DNA from: Bradyrhizobium sp. YR681
GTDB lineage: Bacteria; Pseudomonadota; Alphaproteobacteria; Rhizobiales; Xanthobacteraceae
Assembly: GCF_000282615.1 (NCBI RefSeq)
Contig: NZ_AKIY01000209.1
Span: forward strand, 1-64,000
DNA: 64,000 nucleotides
Direction of reading: 5' to 3'
Positions 14,901 to 23,866 of this stretch are shown one piece after another. Both the position numbers and the translations under genes were made by a program. Under the pieces are notes generated by a model, which saw only the letters and a list, made by a program, of their open reading frames with translations, had not been told where the DNA came from and did not search any database. Position 1 is the first letter of the stretch. Every line of letters begins with the position of its first letter.

Positions 14901-17168
14901 ATGAGCTTCCGCCGCGACAAAATCACAAGGCCGATCTTTTCCTGGGCGCGCGGCGTGTTGCCGGCGATGTCCGACACCGAGCGCGAGGCGCTGGAGGCAG
15001 GCGACGTCTGGTGGGACGCCGATCTCTTCACCGGCAATCCTGACTGGACCAAGCTGCTGAAGGTCCCGCAGGCGAGGTTGACCGCCGAGGAGCAGGCCTT
15101 CCTCGACGGCCCCGTCGACGAGCTCTGCGCCATGCTCGACGAGTGGAAGATCTTTTGGGAATGGCGCGACCTGCCGCAGGACGTCTGGTCTTTCGTCAAG
15201 CGCGAGAAATTCTTCGGCATGATCATCCCGAAGGAATTTGGCGGCCTCGGCTTCTCGCCCTACGCGCATTCGGAAGTGGTGCGCAAGATCTCGACCCGCT
15301 CGATCGCGGCCGCCGTCACCGTGATGGTGCCGAACTCGCTCGGCCCCGGCGAGCTGCTCATGCGCTTCGGCACCAAGGAGCAGCAGGAGCGCTGGCTGCC
15401 GCGCCTGGCCGACGGCCGCGACATTCCCTGCTTCGGCCTCACCAGCCCGGAAGCCGGCTCCGATGCGGCCTCGATGGTGGACACGGGAATCATCTGCAAG
15501 GGCAATTTCGAGGGTCGCGAGGTCATCGGCCTCAGGCTCAACTGGCACAAGCGCTACATCACGCTCGGCCCCGTCGCGACGCTGCTCGGCCTCGCCTTCA
15601 AGGCCTACGATCCCGATCATCTCGTGGGCAGCCAGGACGAGCTCGGCATCAGCGTGGCGCTGATCCCGACCAACCTGCCCGGCGTCAAGATCGGCCATCG
15701 TCATCTGCCTTCGATGCAGGTGTTCCAGAACGGCCCGAACTGGGGTCGCGACGTCTTCATTCCGCTCGACTATGTCATCGGCGGCCAGGAGCGGCTGGGG
15801 CAGGGCTGGAAGATGCTGATGACGGCGCTCGCCGCGGGCCGCGGCATCTCGCTGCCCTCGCTGTCGGCGGCCGGTGCCGCCTATGCAGCGCGCACCACCG
15901 GCGCCTATGCCCGCATCCGCGAGCAGTTCGGCATCTCCATCTCGAAATTCGAGGGCGTCGAGGAGCCGCTCGCGCGCATCGTCGCCACCGCCTATCAGCT
16001 CGACGCGGCGCGGCGGCTGACCTGCGCGGCGCTGAATGCCGGCATCCATCCCGCCGTCATCTCCGGCATCATGAAGCTGCACGCGACCGAGCGGATGCGC
16101 ACCGCGGTCGACGACGCCATGGATATCCACGGCGGCAAGGCCGTGATCGACGGCCCGCAAAACTATCTCGGCAATCTGCACCGCGCCGTCCCCGTCGGCA
16201 TCACGGTGGAGGGCGCCAACATCCTGACCCGCAATCTCATCGTGTTCGGGCAGGGCGCGATTCGCGCGCATCCCTATCTGCTCGACGAGATGAACGCGCT
16301 TGCCGATACCGATCGCGAGCGCGGCTTGACTGCCTTCGACAAGACGTTCTGGAAGCACGTCAGCCACAGCTTCAATACGTTGCTCCGCGCCTTCGGCCGG
16401 AGCTGGACCTTTGGCTTCTTCGCGCTTGCGCCCGACGCGGGCGATGCGACGCCGTTCTATCGCCAGCTCTCGCGCTACTCCGCGGCGTTTGCGCTCTGCG
16501 CCGACATGGCGCTGCTCACGCTCGGCGGCGCGCTCAAGCGCAAGGAGATGCTGTCGGCACGCTTCGGCGACATTCTCTCCGAGCTCTATCTGCTGTCGGC
16601 CGCGCTGAAGCGATGGCAGGACGAGGGCCGGCAGAAGGAGGATTTTGCCGCGCTGGAATGGTGCATGGCGACGGGCTTCAAAACCATCGAGGTCAGGCTT
16701 GCCGAAATTCTCGCCAATCTGCCCAACCGCTTCGTCGCCGTCATCCTGAAGCTCGTGGTGCAGCCGTTCGGCGCGCGCGTGCTCGGCCCGTCCGACCGAA
16801 TCGTGCACCGATGCGCGAGCCTCGTGCTGGAGCCATCTGCGGCACGCGAACGGCTCACGCCGGACCTCGCCCATGTCGATGACGACGGCGGCTTTGCCCG
16901 GCTGGAGCGTGCATTCAAGCTGGTCACGAGCACCGATGCGATCGCCAAGCGCATGCGCGCGGCGCACATCCGCGACTGGAAGGACGCTGTCGCCAAGGGC
17001 GTGATCACGCAGGCCGAGGGCGAGCAGCTCGCCGCCGCTCACGAGGCCGTCACCAAAGTGATCGAGGTCGACGATTTCGCGCCGGAGGCGCTGTCGCCGA
17101 TTTACAAGAAAACCGGAGATGTGCATCAGTTCTTCCAGGAACTCGGTGAACAGAGGGCGGCGAGCTGA
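14901..17168 (+). CDS. Long-chain acyl-CoA dehydrogenase, FadE-type
   Basis: This is a 755-residue enzyme of the long FadE type (E. coli FadE is about 814 residues), which carries an extra C-terminal domain after the acyl-CoA dehydrogenase fold. The FAD/substrate blocks are seen in PCFGLTSPEAGSDAASMVDTG, LNWHKRYITLGPVA and DDAMDIHGGKAVIDGPQNYLG. It introduces the trans-2 double bond in beta-oxidation and passes electrons to ETF. The ATG at 14901 has GAGGTCCGCC before it; an ATG at 14889 has no ribosome binding site. The stop codon overlaps the thiolase start (TGATG), so the two are translationally coupled. Confidence 0.9.
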   Translation: MSFRRDKITRPIFSWARGVLPAMSDTEREALEAGDVWWDADLFTGNPDWTKLLKVPQARLTAEEQAFLDGPVDELCAMLDEWKIFWEWRDLPQDVWSFVKREKFFGMIIPKEFGGLGFSPYAHSEVVRKISTRSIAAAVTVMVPNSLGPGELLMRFGTKEQQERWLPRLADGRDIPCFGLTSPEAGSDAASMVDTGIICKGNFEGREVIGLRLNWHKRYITLGPVATLLGLAFKAYDPDHLVGSQDELGISVALIPTNLPGVKIGHRHLPSMQVFQNGPNWGRDVFIPLDYVIGGQERLGQGWKMLMTALAAGRGISLPSLSAAGAAYAARTTGAYARIREQFGISISKFEGVEEPLARIVATAYQLDAARRLTCAALNAGIHPAVISGIMKLHATERMRTAVDDAMDIHGGKAVIDGPQNYLGNLHRAVPVGITVEGANILTRNLIVFGQGAIRAHPYLLDEMNALADTDRERGLTAFDKTFWKHVSHSFNTLLRAFGRSWTFGFFALAPDAGDATPFYRQLSRYSAAFALCADMALLTLGGALKRKEMLSARFGDILSELYLLSAALKRWQDEGRQKEDFAALEWCMATGFKTIEVRLAEILANLPNRFVAVILKLVVQPFGARVLGPSDRIVHRCASLVLEPSAARERLTPDLAHVDDDGGFARLERAFKLVTSTDAIAKRMRAAHIRDWKDAVAKGVITQAEGEQLAAAHEAVTKVIEVDDFAPEALSPIYKKTGDVHQFFQELGEQRAAS

Positions 17169-18451
17169 TGGCACGACCGGTTTTCATCGTCGACGGCAGC
17201 CGGACGCCGTTCTTGAAGGCGCGCTCGGGGCCGGGGCCGTTCACGCCGGTCGATCTCGCCGTGCAATGCGGCCGGCCGCTGCTGGCGCGCCAGCCGTTTG
17301 CGCCTGATGACTTCGACCAGGTCATCCTCGGCTGCGTCAACGTCATCGCTGACGAGATGAACCCGGCGCGCGTCGCAGCCCTTCGGCTCGGCATGGGCGA
17401 GGACATGGTCGCCTTCACCGTGCAGATCAATTGCGGCTCCGGGATGCAGTCGATCGACACCGCCTACCGCTACATCCGCGAAGGCCATGCCGACATGATC
17501 CTCGCCGGCGGCACCGAGGCGCTGAGCCACGCGCCGCTGGTCTGGCCGAATTCCGGGGTACGATGGTTCGCCGGCCTTGCCACCGCAAAGGGCGTGGCCG
17601 CCAAGCTTGCCGCCGCGTTCAAGCTGCGCCCGCGCGATCTCAAGCCGATCATCGGCCTGGAGCGGGGATTGACCGATCCCATCACCGACCTGAACATGGG
17701 CCAGACCGCCGAAGTCGTCGGTCATCTCTTCGGCATCACCCGCGCGCAGTCGGACGCCTACGCCGCCGAGAGCCATCGCCGCCTCGCGCACGCGCAGGCC
17801 GAAGGCTTTCTCAAGGGCGAGGTCGAGACCGCCTTCTCCCGCGACGGCAAATTCTTCGGCCATGACGACGGCGTGCGCCCGGACTCCTCAGCCGAGACGC
17901 TGGCAAAGCTGCGGCCGGTGTTCGAGCGTCCCTGGGGCCAGGTCACCGCCGGCAATTCCTCGCAGATCACCGACGGCGCCTCCTGGGTGATCCTCGCTTC
18001 CGACGCGGCTGTGGCAAAGCACAAGCTGTCGCCGAAGGCCGCGATCGTCGACAGCAATTGGGCCGCGCTCGATCCCAGCATCATGGGCCTCGGTCCCGTG
18101 ATGTCGGCAACCCCGCTGCTTCAGCGCAACGGCCTCACGGTTCAGGACGTCGAGACCTGGGAACTGAACGAGGCGTTCGCGACCCAGGTGCTCGGCTGTC
18201 TCGCCGCCTGGAACGATGACAAATTCTGCCGCGAGATTCTTGGCCTCGACGGCGCGGCCGGCGAGATCGACCGCGACAAGCTCAATGTCGACGGCGGCGC
18301 CATCTCGCTCGGCCATCCCGTCGGCACCTCCGGCAACCGCATCGTGCTGCATCTCGTCAACGCGATGAAGCGGCTCGGCACAAGGCGCGGAATTGCCACC
18401 GAGTGCATCGGCGGCGGGCTCGGCGGCGCCATGCTGATCGAGGCGGTGTGA
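17168..18451 (+). CDS. Acetyl-CoA C-acyltransferase (thiolase)
   Basis: This is a 427-residue FadA/FadI-type thiolase. The acyl-accepting Cys is in QINCGSGMQSID. The C-terminal catalytic His is in LGHPVGTSGNRIVLHL and the second Cys in ATECIGGGLGGAMLIE, so all active-site elements are present. It cleaves 3-ketoacyl-CoA to acetyl-CoA and a shortened acyl-CoA. It overlaps the preceding fadE-type gene by one base and is followed after 2 bp by the fadJ-type gene, forming a tight three-gene beta-oxidation operon. Confidence 0.92.
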   Translation: MARPVFIVDGSRTPFLKARSGPGPFTPVDLAVQCGRPLLARQPFAPDDFDQVILGCVNVIADEMNPARVAALRLGMGEDMVAFTVQINCGSGMQSIDTAYRYIREGHADMILAGGTEALSHAPLVWPNSGVRWFAGLATAKGVAAKLAAAFKLRPRDLKPIIGLERGLTDPITDLNMGQTAEVVGHLFGITRAQSDAYAAESHRRLAHAQAEGFLKGEVETAFSRDGKFFGHDDGVRPDSSAETLAKLRPVFERPWGQVTAGNSSQITDGASWVILASDAAVAKHKLSPKAAIVDSNWAALDPSIMGLGPVMSATPLLQRNGLTVQDVETWELNEAFATQVLGCLAAWNDDKFCREILGLDGAAGEIDRDKLNVDGGAISLGHPVGTSGNRIVLHLVNAMKRLGTRRGIATECIGGGLGGAMLIEAV

Positions 18452-18453
18452 TC

Positions 18454-20550
18454 ATGGAGTCGAAGATCATGACCGCGCTCGGCGACCGCGTGCTGGAGCT
18501 CGGGCCCAAGCCTGCGGCCGACAGCCCCTACAGGCACTTCAAGCTGACGCGCGATGCCGACGGTGTCGCCTGGCTGCTGTTCGACCGCGCCGAGACAAGC
18601 GCGAACACGCTGTCGTCCGACGTGATGGAGGAGTTCGACGCCGTGCTCGCGGCGATCGAGACCGAGCGTCCCGCAGGCCTCGTGATCCGCTCGGCAAAGC
18701 CGTCCGGCTTCATCGCGGGCGCCGATGTCAACGAATTCCGCGGCGCGTCCGATCCCGAAATGGTCGAGACGCGCATCCGCGCCGCGCACGCGGTGGTGGA
18801 CCATCTGGAGGCGCTGAAGCTGCCGACGGTTGCCGTCATCCACGGCTTCTGCCTCGGCGGCGGTCTCGAGGTGGCGCTCGCCTGCCAGTCGCGTATTGCC
18901 ATCGACGGCGCCCGCTTCGGCTTTCCTGAGGTGATGCTGGGCCTGCATCCCGGTCTCGGCGGCACTGCGCGTTTCACCGCGCTGGTCAATCCCACGCAGT
19001 CGATGGCGCTAATGCTGACCGGCCGCACCATCGATGCGCGCCGCGCCAGATCGCTCGGCCTCGTCGATACCGTGACGCAGGAACGCCATGTCCGTGGCGC
19101 CGTGAAGGACGTGCTGTTCGGCCGGCTGAAGCGGGCCAAGCCTGGCCTGCTCACGCGTGCGGCCAATCTCGGACCGGTGCGCGGGCTCCTGGCCAAGCGG
19201 ATGCGGGCGGAGGCGGCGAAGGCCGCATCCCGCGAGCACTATCCGGCACCTTACGCGCTGATCGACCTTTGGGAGACGCATGGCGGCGGCAAGGCCGCGA
19301 TGCTGAAGGCCGAGCAGGCCTCGTTCGCAAAACTGATGGTGACGCCGACCGCGCAGAATTTGATCCGCGTGTTCTTCCTGCGCGAGCAGATGAAGAAGAC
19401 GGCCGGCAGCGGCAACACCATCCAGCACGTTCATGTCATCGGCGCCGGCGCCATGGGCGGTGACATCGCCGCTTGGGTAGCCGGGCAGGGGCTGCGCGTC
19501 TCGCTCGCCGACATGAAGGCCGAGCCGATCGCGGGCGCGGTGAAGCGCGCGGCCGAGCTTTACGGCAAGATCATCCGAAAACCCACCGAGGTGCGTGACG
19601 CGCTTGATCGCCTCATGCCTGACATGGATGGCGAGGGTGTCCGCAATGCCGATCTCATCATCGAGGCGGTCCCGGAAAAGCTGGAGCTGAAGCAGAAGGT
19701 CTATGCCGGCCTCGAGCCGAAGATGAAGCCGGGTGCGATTCTCGCGACCAACACGTCGAGCATTCCGCTTCAGGACCTGCGCACCACGCTGGCGCGACCG
19801 GAGCGGCTCGTGGGCCTGCATTTCTTCAATCCGGTGTCGCGCCTGCAACTGGTCGAAATCGTCAGCCACGACGGCAACGATGCGCAAGTGCTGAAGGACG
19901 CGCTCGCTTTCGTCGGTGCGATCGACCGCCTGCCGCTGCCCGTCAAGAGCTCGCCCGGCTTCCTCGTCAACCGCGCGCTGACGCCCTACATGCTGGAAGC
20001 GATGGTGATGCTGGACGAGAAGACCGACCAGCGCCTGATCGACGCCGCGGCCGAGCAGTTCGGCATGCCGATGGGGCCGATCGAGCTGGCCGACCAGGTC
20101 GGCCTCGACATCTGCCTCGACGTCGGAGACATGCTGCGCACAAAATTCGGCGACCTGTTGCCGCCGACGCCGGCCTGGCTGCGCGAGAAGGTCGCCAGGG
20201 GCGAGCTCGGCCGCAAGACCGGCAAGGGCTTTTACACCTGGAAAGACGGCAAGGCGGAGAAGGCGCCATTGCCCGAGACCGGCCCGCGCGTCACCGACCA
20301 GATGATCGACCGCCTGGTGCTGCCGATGTCCAACGTCTGTGTCGCGGCGCTTCGGGAAGGCATCGTCGATGATCCCGATGCGGTCGATGGCGCCATGATC
20401 TTCGGCACGGGGTATGCACCGTTCCGCGGCGGCCCGCTCAACTATGCGCGCACGCGCGGCGTGGAGAATGTCGTAGCCACCATGCGCGCGCTGGCCGAGC
20501 GATTCGGCGATCGCTTCGCGCCCGATCCGGGCTGGGACAATTTGAGATAG
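18454..20550 (+). CDS. Bifunctional enoyl-CoA hydratase/3-hydroxyacyl-CoA dehydrogenase (FadJ/FadB-like)
   Basis: This is a 698-residue two-domain protein. The N-terminal crotonase domain has the oxyanion motifs SGFIAGADVNEF and GFCLGGGLEVALACQSRIA. From about residue 323 there is an NAD-binding 3-hydroxyacyl-CoA dehydrogenase (VIGAGAMGGDIAAW, then LHFFNPVSRLQLVEIV), followed by the C-terminal dimerisation domains (SPGFLVNRALTPYMLEA). It performs the two middle steps of beta-oxidation, so with its neighbours the operon encodes a complete spiral. The ATG at 18454 lies 2 bp after the thiolase stop codon. Confidence 0.92.
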   Translation: MESKIMTALGDRVLELGPKPAADSPYRHFKLTRDADGVAWLLFDRAETSANTLSSDVMEEFDAVLAAIETERPAGLVIRSAKPSGFIAGADVNEFRGASDPEMVETRIRAAHAVVDHLEALKLPTVAVIHGFCLGGGLEVALACQSRIAIDGARFGFPEVMLGLHPGLGGTARFTALVNPTQSMALMLTGRTIDARRARSLGLVDTVTQERHVRGAVKDVLFGRLKRAKPGLLTRAANLGPVRGLLAKRMRAEAAKAASREHYPAPYALIDLWETHGGGKAAMLKAEQASFAKLMVTPTAQNLIRVFFLREQMKKTAGSGNTIQHVHVIGAGAMGGDIAAWVAGQGLRVSLADMKAEPIAGAVKRAAELYGKIIRKPTEVRDALDRLMPDMDGEGVRNADLIIEAVPEKLELKQKVYAGLEPKMKPGAILATNTSSIPLQDLRTTLARPERLVGLHFFNPVSRLQLVEIVSHDGNDAQVLKDALAFVGAIDRLPLPVKSSPGFLVNRALTPYMLEAMVMLDEKTDQRLIDAAAEQFGMPMGPIELADQVGLDICLDVGDMLRTKFGDLLPPTPAWLREKVARGELGRKTGKGFYTWKDGKAEKAPLPETGPRVTDQMIDRLVLPMSNVCVAALREGIVDDPDAVDGAMIFGTGYAPFRGGPLNYARTRGVENVVATMRALAERFGDRFAPDPGWDNLR

Positions 20551-20607
20551 CGGCGGTGCCGGCATAAGATGCTATCAAGGGTAGTGCAGCCCGATGGAGT
20601 ATCGCCG

Positions 20608-21360
20608 ATGCCGACGATCCCGTTCTTCAAGCACGCCACCCTGCGCGAGATCATCATCACGCGGCTGTGCTGCGGGGCCGACGCCGTCGTGATCCTGTGT
20701 TGCGGGGGCTATCTCCTCCGGTGTTACGACGCGGTGGGATTGCGCTGGCCGTGGCTGATCGTGGCGCTCCTGGTCGGTTATTTCCTTGCCGACCTTTTCT
20801 CGGGGCTGGTGCATTGGGTGGTCGACACCTGGGTGGACGAAGGGATGCTTGGCCGCGGTATCGCGATGACGCGTGAGCACCACACCCACCCGAGCCACGT
20901 CCTGCTCTACGGATTCCTCGACCAGGCGTCCCTCGGTGCGGCGCCGAGCGCCGTGGTGGTCGGGAGTGCGGCCGCCGTCACGGCGTCGTTCCCGGTTTCC
21001 GCGCTGACTTATACGCTCATGATCGTCTGGTTCGTGATCGCGACCTGCATGCTGTTCGGCATGAGCTTTCACAATCTCGCGCACTGGCCGGTCCGCCCGC
21101 CGCTCCTGCGCTTGGCGCAACGGCTTCATCTGGTCTGCTCACCCGAGCATCATTGGCGTCATCATGGCGACCATACCGTCCGTTATTGCGTCATCAATGG
21201 ATGGGCCAATTATCCATGCGATCGGCTCGGGCTTTGGAGCAAGTTGGAGTGGCTCGTGACGGCTACGACCGGGCGCGCGCCGCGGGCCGACGATGCGGAA
21301 TGGCACCGCAAACTCAACGACACCGGCCTCCTCGCAGGGGAGCCACGGCCGGTCAGATAG
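20608..21360 (+). CDS. CarF/TMEM189-like lipid desaturase (plasmanylethanolamine desaturase family)
   Basis: This is a 250-residue membrane enzyme. The His-rich di-metal motifs of the Lipid_desat/CarF family are visible in order: ADLFSGLVHWVVDTW (His69), TREHHTHP (His91, 92, 94), FHNLAHW (His155, 159) and SPEHHWRHH (His181, 182, 185, 186). Two or three transmembrane segments separate them. CarF in Myxococcus and human TMEM189 introduce the vinyl-ether bond of plasmalogens; whether this homologue does so is inference. The ATG at 20608 has GGAG 8 bp upstream, so it is preferred to 20569. It follows the beta-oxidation operon by 57 bp on the same strand and may be co-transcribed. Confidence 0.8.
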   Translation: MPTIPFFKHATLREIIITRLCCGADAVVILCCGGYLLRCYDAVGLRWPWLIVALLVGYFLADLFSGLVHWVVDTWVDEGMLGRGIAMTREHHTHPSHVLLYGFLDQASLGAAPSAVVVGSAAAVTASFPVSALTYTLMIVWFVIATCMLFGMSFHNLAHWPVRPPLLRLAQRLHLVCSPEHHWRHHGDHTVRYCVINGWANYPCDRLGLWSKLEWLVTATTGRAPRADDAEWHRKLNDTGLLAGEPRPVR

Positions 21361-21439
21361 CGCGAACTGGTCTCCCGCCGATGTTGCGCAAGTTGGCGCG
21401 GCTTTGTATCCAGAGCCGAGAGTCCGGGAGATCAATCAA

Positions 21440-21871
21440 ATGTCCGACACGCCCGTCCACGCCGCCACCACGTCCGACGTCGGGCCGAGCGGGGATCTCT
21501 GCATCCGCACGCTGGCGATGCCGGCCGACACCAACGCCAATGGCGATATCTTCGGCGGCTGGCTGCTCAGCCAGATGGACGTCGGCGGCGGCGTGTTCGC
21601 GTCCAAGGTCGCGAAGTCGCGCACCGTGACGGTCGCGATCGAGGCGATGAACTTTCGCAAGGCCGTCTATGTCGGCGATCTCGTCTCGGTCTATGCCAAC
21701 GTCGTCCGCGTCGGGCGCACCTCGATCACCGTGCATCTGGAGGCCTGGGCGCTGCGCCGCAGGGAGGAACATCCGTTCCTCGTCACCGACGGCAACTTCA
21801 CCTATGTCTCCATCGACGACCACGGCCGCCCGCAACCGATCAGCCGCACCGACACGCCGATTGCGACGTAA
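21440..21871 (+). CDS. Acyl-CoA thioesterase, YciA-like hotdog fold
   Basis: This is a 143-residue single-domain hotdog protein. ADTNANGDIFGGWLLSQMD holds the conserved Asn/Asp catalytic region of the acyl-CoA hydrolase family, and AMNFRKAVYVGDLVSVYANVVRVGRTSI is the second family block. It hydrolyses acyl-CoA to free acid and CoA and may relieve CoA sequestration beside the beta-oxidation operon. The start at 21440 (MSDTPV) lies at the family N-terminus. It is 79 bp downstream of the desaturase, same strand. Confidence 0.88.
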   Translation: MSDTPVHAATTSDVGPSGDLCIRTLAMPADTNANGDIFGGWLLSQMDVGGGVFASKVAKSRTVTVAIEAMNFRKAVYVGDLVSVYANVVRVGRTSITVHLEAWALRRREEHPFLVTDGNFTYVSIDDHGRPQPISRTDTPIAT

Positions 21872-22041
21872 GCGCGCGCGACCTTGCGCCTCGTCGCGCC
21901 AAGGCGTGCGACGTCAAGCCAAACGCGGCGCGCGTGGGTCAACGCGTCGCGTCTTCGCCAAGAACAAGTCATAAAACGGATGAGGTCCCCGCGTACTCAA
22001 TTGCGTGTCGATTCGGGGTGGGAAACGGCCGATTTGCCTCA

Positions 22042-22066
22042 GGAACCTTTGGGCAAAGTCGTCGTT
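22042..22066 (+). promoter_or_regulatory. EcfG-type general stress promoter
   Basis: GGAAC, 16 bp, then CGTT matches the EcfG consensus exactly. The predicted start of transcription falls about 20-25 bp before the ATG of the 63-residue gene at 22097. This places that gene in the PhyR-EcfG general stress regulon by inference. Confidence 0.65.
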
Positions 22067-22096
22067 ATTTGCCCGCACTTGAGGAATCCACGGGCC

Positions 22097-22288
22097 ATGC
22101 CGGACAGCTACATCATCGAAGTGAATTCAGAGACCGCGGGTATCGTCGTTCGCGGCCAAGGCGGTTACTGCTTCTTCGCCTCGTCCCATCAATTCAATCG
22201 TCTCGAAGGCCAGCTCTTCCGCAATGCCCGCGAAGCCGAGCGCGCCGCGCGCAAGCTGGTTAACGGCGATGTGAAGGAAGCGGCGTAG
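22097..22288 (+). CDS. Small hypothetical protein behind a stress promoter
   Basis: This is a 63-residue protein with the pattern SYIIEVNSETAGIVVRGQGGYCFFASSHQFNRLEGQLFRNAREAERAARKLVNG. It looks like a compact beta-sheet half followed by a helix and has no signal peptide. I do not recognise a named family. An exact GGAAC-N16-CGTT promoter ends 30 bp upstream, and GAGGA precedes the start. A longer reading frame to 21884 exists but would run through the promoter and is unlikely to be translated. Confidence 0.6.
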   Translation: MPDSYIIEVNSETAGIVVRGQGGYCFFASSHQFNRLEGQLFRNAREAERAARKLVNGDVKEAA

Positions 22289-22302
22289 TTGCCGTGCACT
22301 CG

Positions 22303-22458
22303 GTCATCCCTTCTCCCTTGCGGGAGAAGGTGGCGCGAAGCGCCGGATGAGCGGTTGTTTCGACGGATTCAACTGTGAGAAATCCACTCACAGAGAGATT
22401 TTTCACCGTCTCGCCGCTTTTGCGGCAAGCCACCCTCTCCCCCAAGGGAAGAGGGTGA
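22303..22458. repeat. Composite intergenic repeat with an exact 37-bp segment shared with 47292-47328
   Basis: Bases 22315-22351 are identical over 37 bp to the reverse complement of 47292-47328. A second, diverged arm (CCACCCTCTCCC near 22430) pairs with the first half, so the whole can fold as a long hairpin. It separates the small stress gene from the convergent NTF2-like gene. Confidence 0.75.
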
Positions 22459-22467
22459 GAAGCAGCA

Positions 22468-22935
22468 TCACAATTTCGTTGCCGCCCGCGACAGGAGCTT
22501 CCAGTCGTCGCCCTGCTTCTGCCAGTTCATCAGGATGTGAAGGTTGGTCGGCACTTTCTTCCCATCGGCCGCCATTTCCTGTTCGGCGACCCAGTGGAAG
22601 CGCACGATCGCGGCCGGGCCGACGACCTTGATGGTCGGGTCCTGGTATTCGATCGACAGGAATTTTGACTTGCCGTCGGTGGCGTTGGTGACGAAGGTCG
22701 CCTTGTCCTCGACCCGGCCGTTGGAATGGCTGTAGCTCACTTCGTCGGCGCAGAGCGCGCCGAGCGCCTTGGGGTCGGCCGCGATCTGGGCGAGGCGGAA
22801 GGCCTCGACCTTCTTCGCCACGGCCTCTTCGTCCGCTGAGGCGGCCAGCGCCGGGCTGGTGAGAGCGAGCGCGGAGACGGCAAGGGCCGGGAGAGCAAGA
22901 GTCGAGAGAGCCAGATCGCGTCGGTTGATCGTCAT
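22468..22935 (-). CDS. Secreted SnoaL/NTF2-like protein
   Basis: This is a 155-residue protein with a signal sequence that begins MTINRRDLALSTLALPALAVSALALTSPALAA; the RRDLAL is Tat-like. The rest is a DUF4440/NTF2-like alpha+beta fold (EEAVAKKVEAFRLAQIAADPKALGALCADEVSYSHSNGRVEDKATFVTN ... WKLLSRAATKL). Such folds serve as small-molecule binding pockets or isomerases; no catalytic residue can be assigned. The start at 22935 is fixed by AGGAGGAAACG just upstream; a longer frame reaching 23187 would overlap the HAD gene and is rejected. Confidence 0.75.
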   Translation of the reverse strand: MTINRRDLALSTLALPALAVSALALTSPALAASADEEAVAKKVEAFRLAQIAADPKALGALCADEVSYSHSNGRVEDKATFVTNATDGKSKFLSIEYQDPTIKVVGPAAIVRFHWVAEQEMAADGKKVPTNLHILMNWQKQGDDWKLLSRAATKL

Positions 22936-23089
22936 CGTTTCCTCCTTTTTGATCTTGGAGCGAGTGTTGCAGCCGCGCGCGGCTTTGTCGAGTGTCACGT
23001 GGCGGTCATGCACGTGCGTCATTGCGCGATTGAAGGCATATTGATACGTGTCGCGCATCGATGCGTCGTGCATTTGGGAAAGTACGGAA

Positions 23090-23776
23090 ATGATCGAGGC
23101 CAAGGACGATGCGACGGGCAGGGCGTTGCTGTTCGACATCGACGGTACGCTTGCCAATACCGACCCGCTGCATTTGAAGGCTTTCAACGAGGTGCTTGGT
23201 CCTCGCGGCCATGTATTCGATCACGCGCGCTTCTCGAAGGAGCTGCAAGGTTTCGCCAATGTCTCGATCGGCGAGCGCTTTCTGCCCGACGAAACGGTGG
23301 AGCGGCGGACGGCAATCCTCGGCGAGAAGGAAGAGGTCTTCCGCACGCTTGTCGCCGGACAGATCGAGCCGCTGCCGGGCCTGATGGCGCTGCTCGACCG
23401 TGCGGATGCCGCCGGCATCCCCATGGTTGCGGTAACCAACGCGCCGCGTCTGAACGCCGAACTGCTGCTCTCCGGCCTCGGCATCACGCATCGTTTCAAG
23501 GCGATCGTGATCGGCGACGAACTGGCGCACGGCAAGCCGCATCCGCTGCCCTATCAGGAAGGGTTGCGCTTCGCCGGCGCCAGCGCGTCGGCCTCGATCG
23601 CGTTCGAGGATTCCCGCACCGGCGTGCAGTCGGCGACCGCCGCGGGCATTCCGACCATCGGCATCCGGACCAGCCTCAACCATGCTGACCTTGTCGGCGC
23701 GGGTGCCGTCGCCTCCGCCAGCGCCTTCGACGATCCGGACCTGCTCGCGCGTCTCGCCGCCGCGATGGCATGGTGA
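23090..23776 (+). CDS. HAD-superfamily sugar/polyol phosphatase
   Basis: This is a 228-residue subfamily IA HAD hydrolase. Motif I is FDIDGTLANTD with the two Asp residues, motif II is AVTNAP, motif III is the Lys in HGKPHPLPY, and motif IV is AFEDSRTG. The cap domain follows motif I, as in beta-phosphoglucomutase-like phosphatases. It lies 90 bp upstream of glpR, so a glycerol-3-phosphate or related phosphatase role is tempting but unproven. The ATG at 23090 gives the usual N-terminus. Confidence 0.8.
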   Translation: MIEAKDDATGRALLFDIDGTLANTDPLHLKAFNEVLGPRGHVFDHARFSKELQGFANVSIGERFLPDETVERRTAILGEKEEVFRTLVAGQIEPLPGLMALLDRADAAGIPMVAVTNAPRLNAELLLSGLGITHRFKAIVIGDELAHGKPHPLPYQEGLRFAGASASASIAFEDSRTGVQSATAAGIPTIGIRTSLNHADLVGAGAVASASAFDDPDLLARLAAAMAW

Positions 23777-23866
23777 GGGGGCCAGCCGTTAACTGTGATC
23801 GGCGCACGCATTGACCGATGGCGCGAACCGCCGCACCATGCACCGTCCTGATTTGAGGCCATCGCC

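Noticed and set aside
14817..17174. 785-codon reverse-strand frame across the FadE-type gene
   Set aside because: It is the exact shadow of a well-supported acyl-CoA dehydrogenase and has no family motif.
21884..22288. A 134-codon version of the small stress gene
   Set aside because: The extension would be translated across its own exact EcfG promoter and has Arg-rich shadow composition.
22303..22458. Repeated GGAGAAGG/CCTTCTCC blocks considered as a CRISPR array
   Set aside because: There are only two diverged inverted arms and no regular direct repeats with unique spacers; no cas gene is near.
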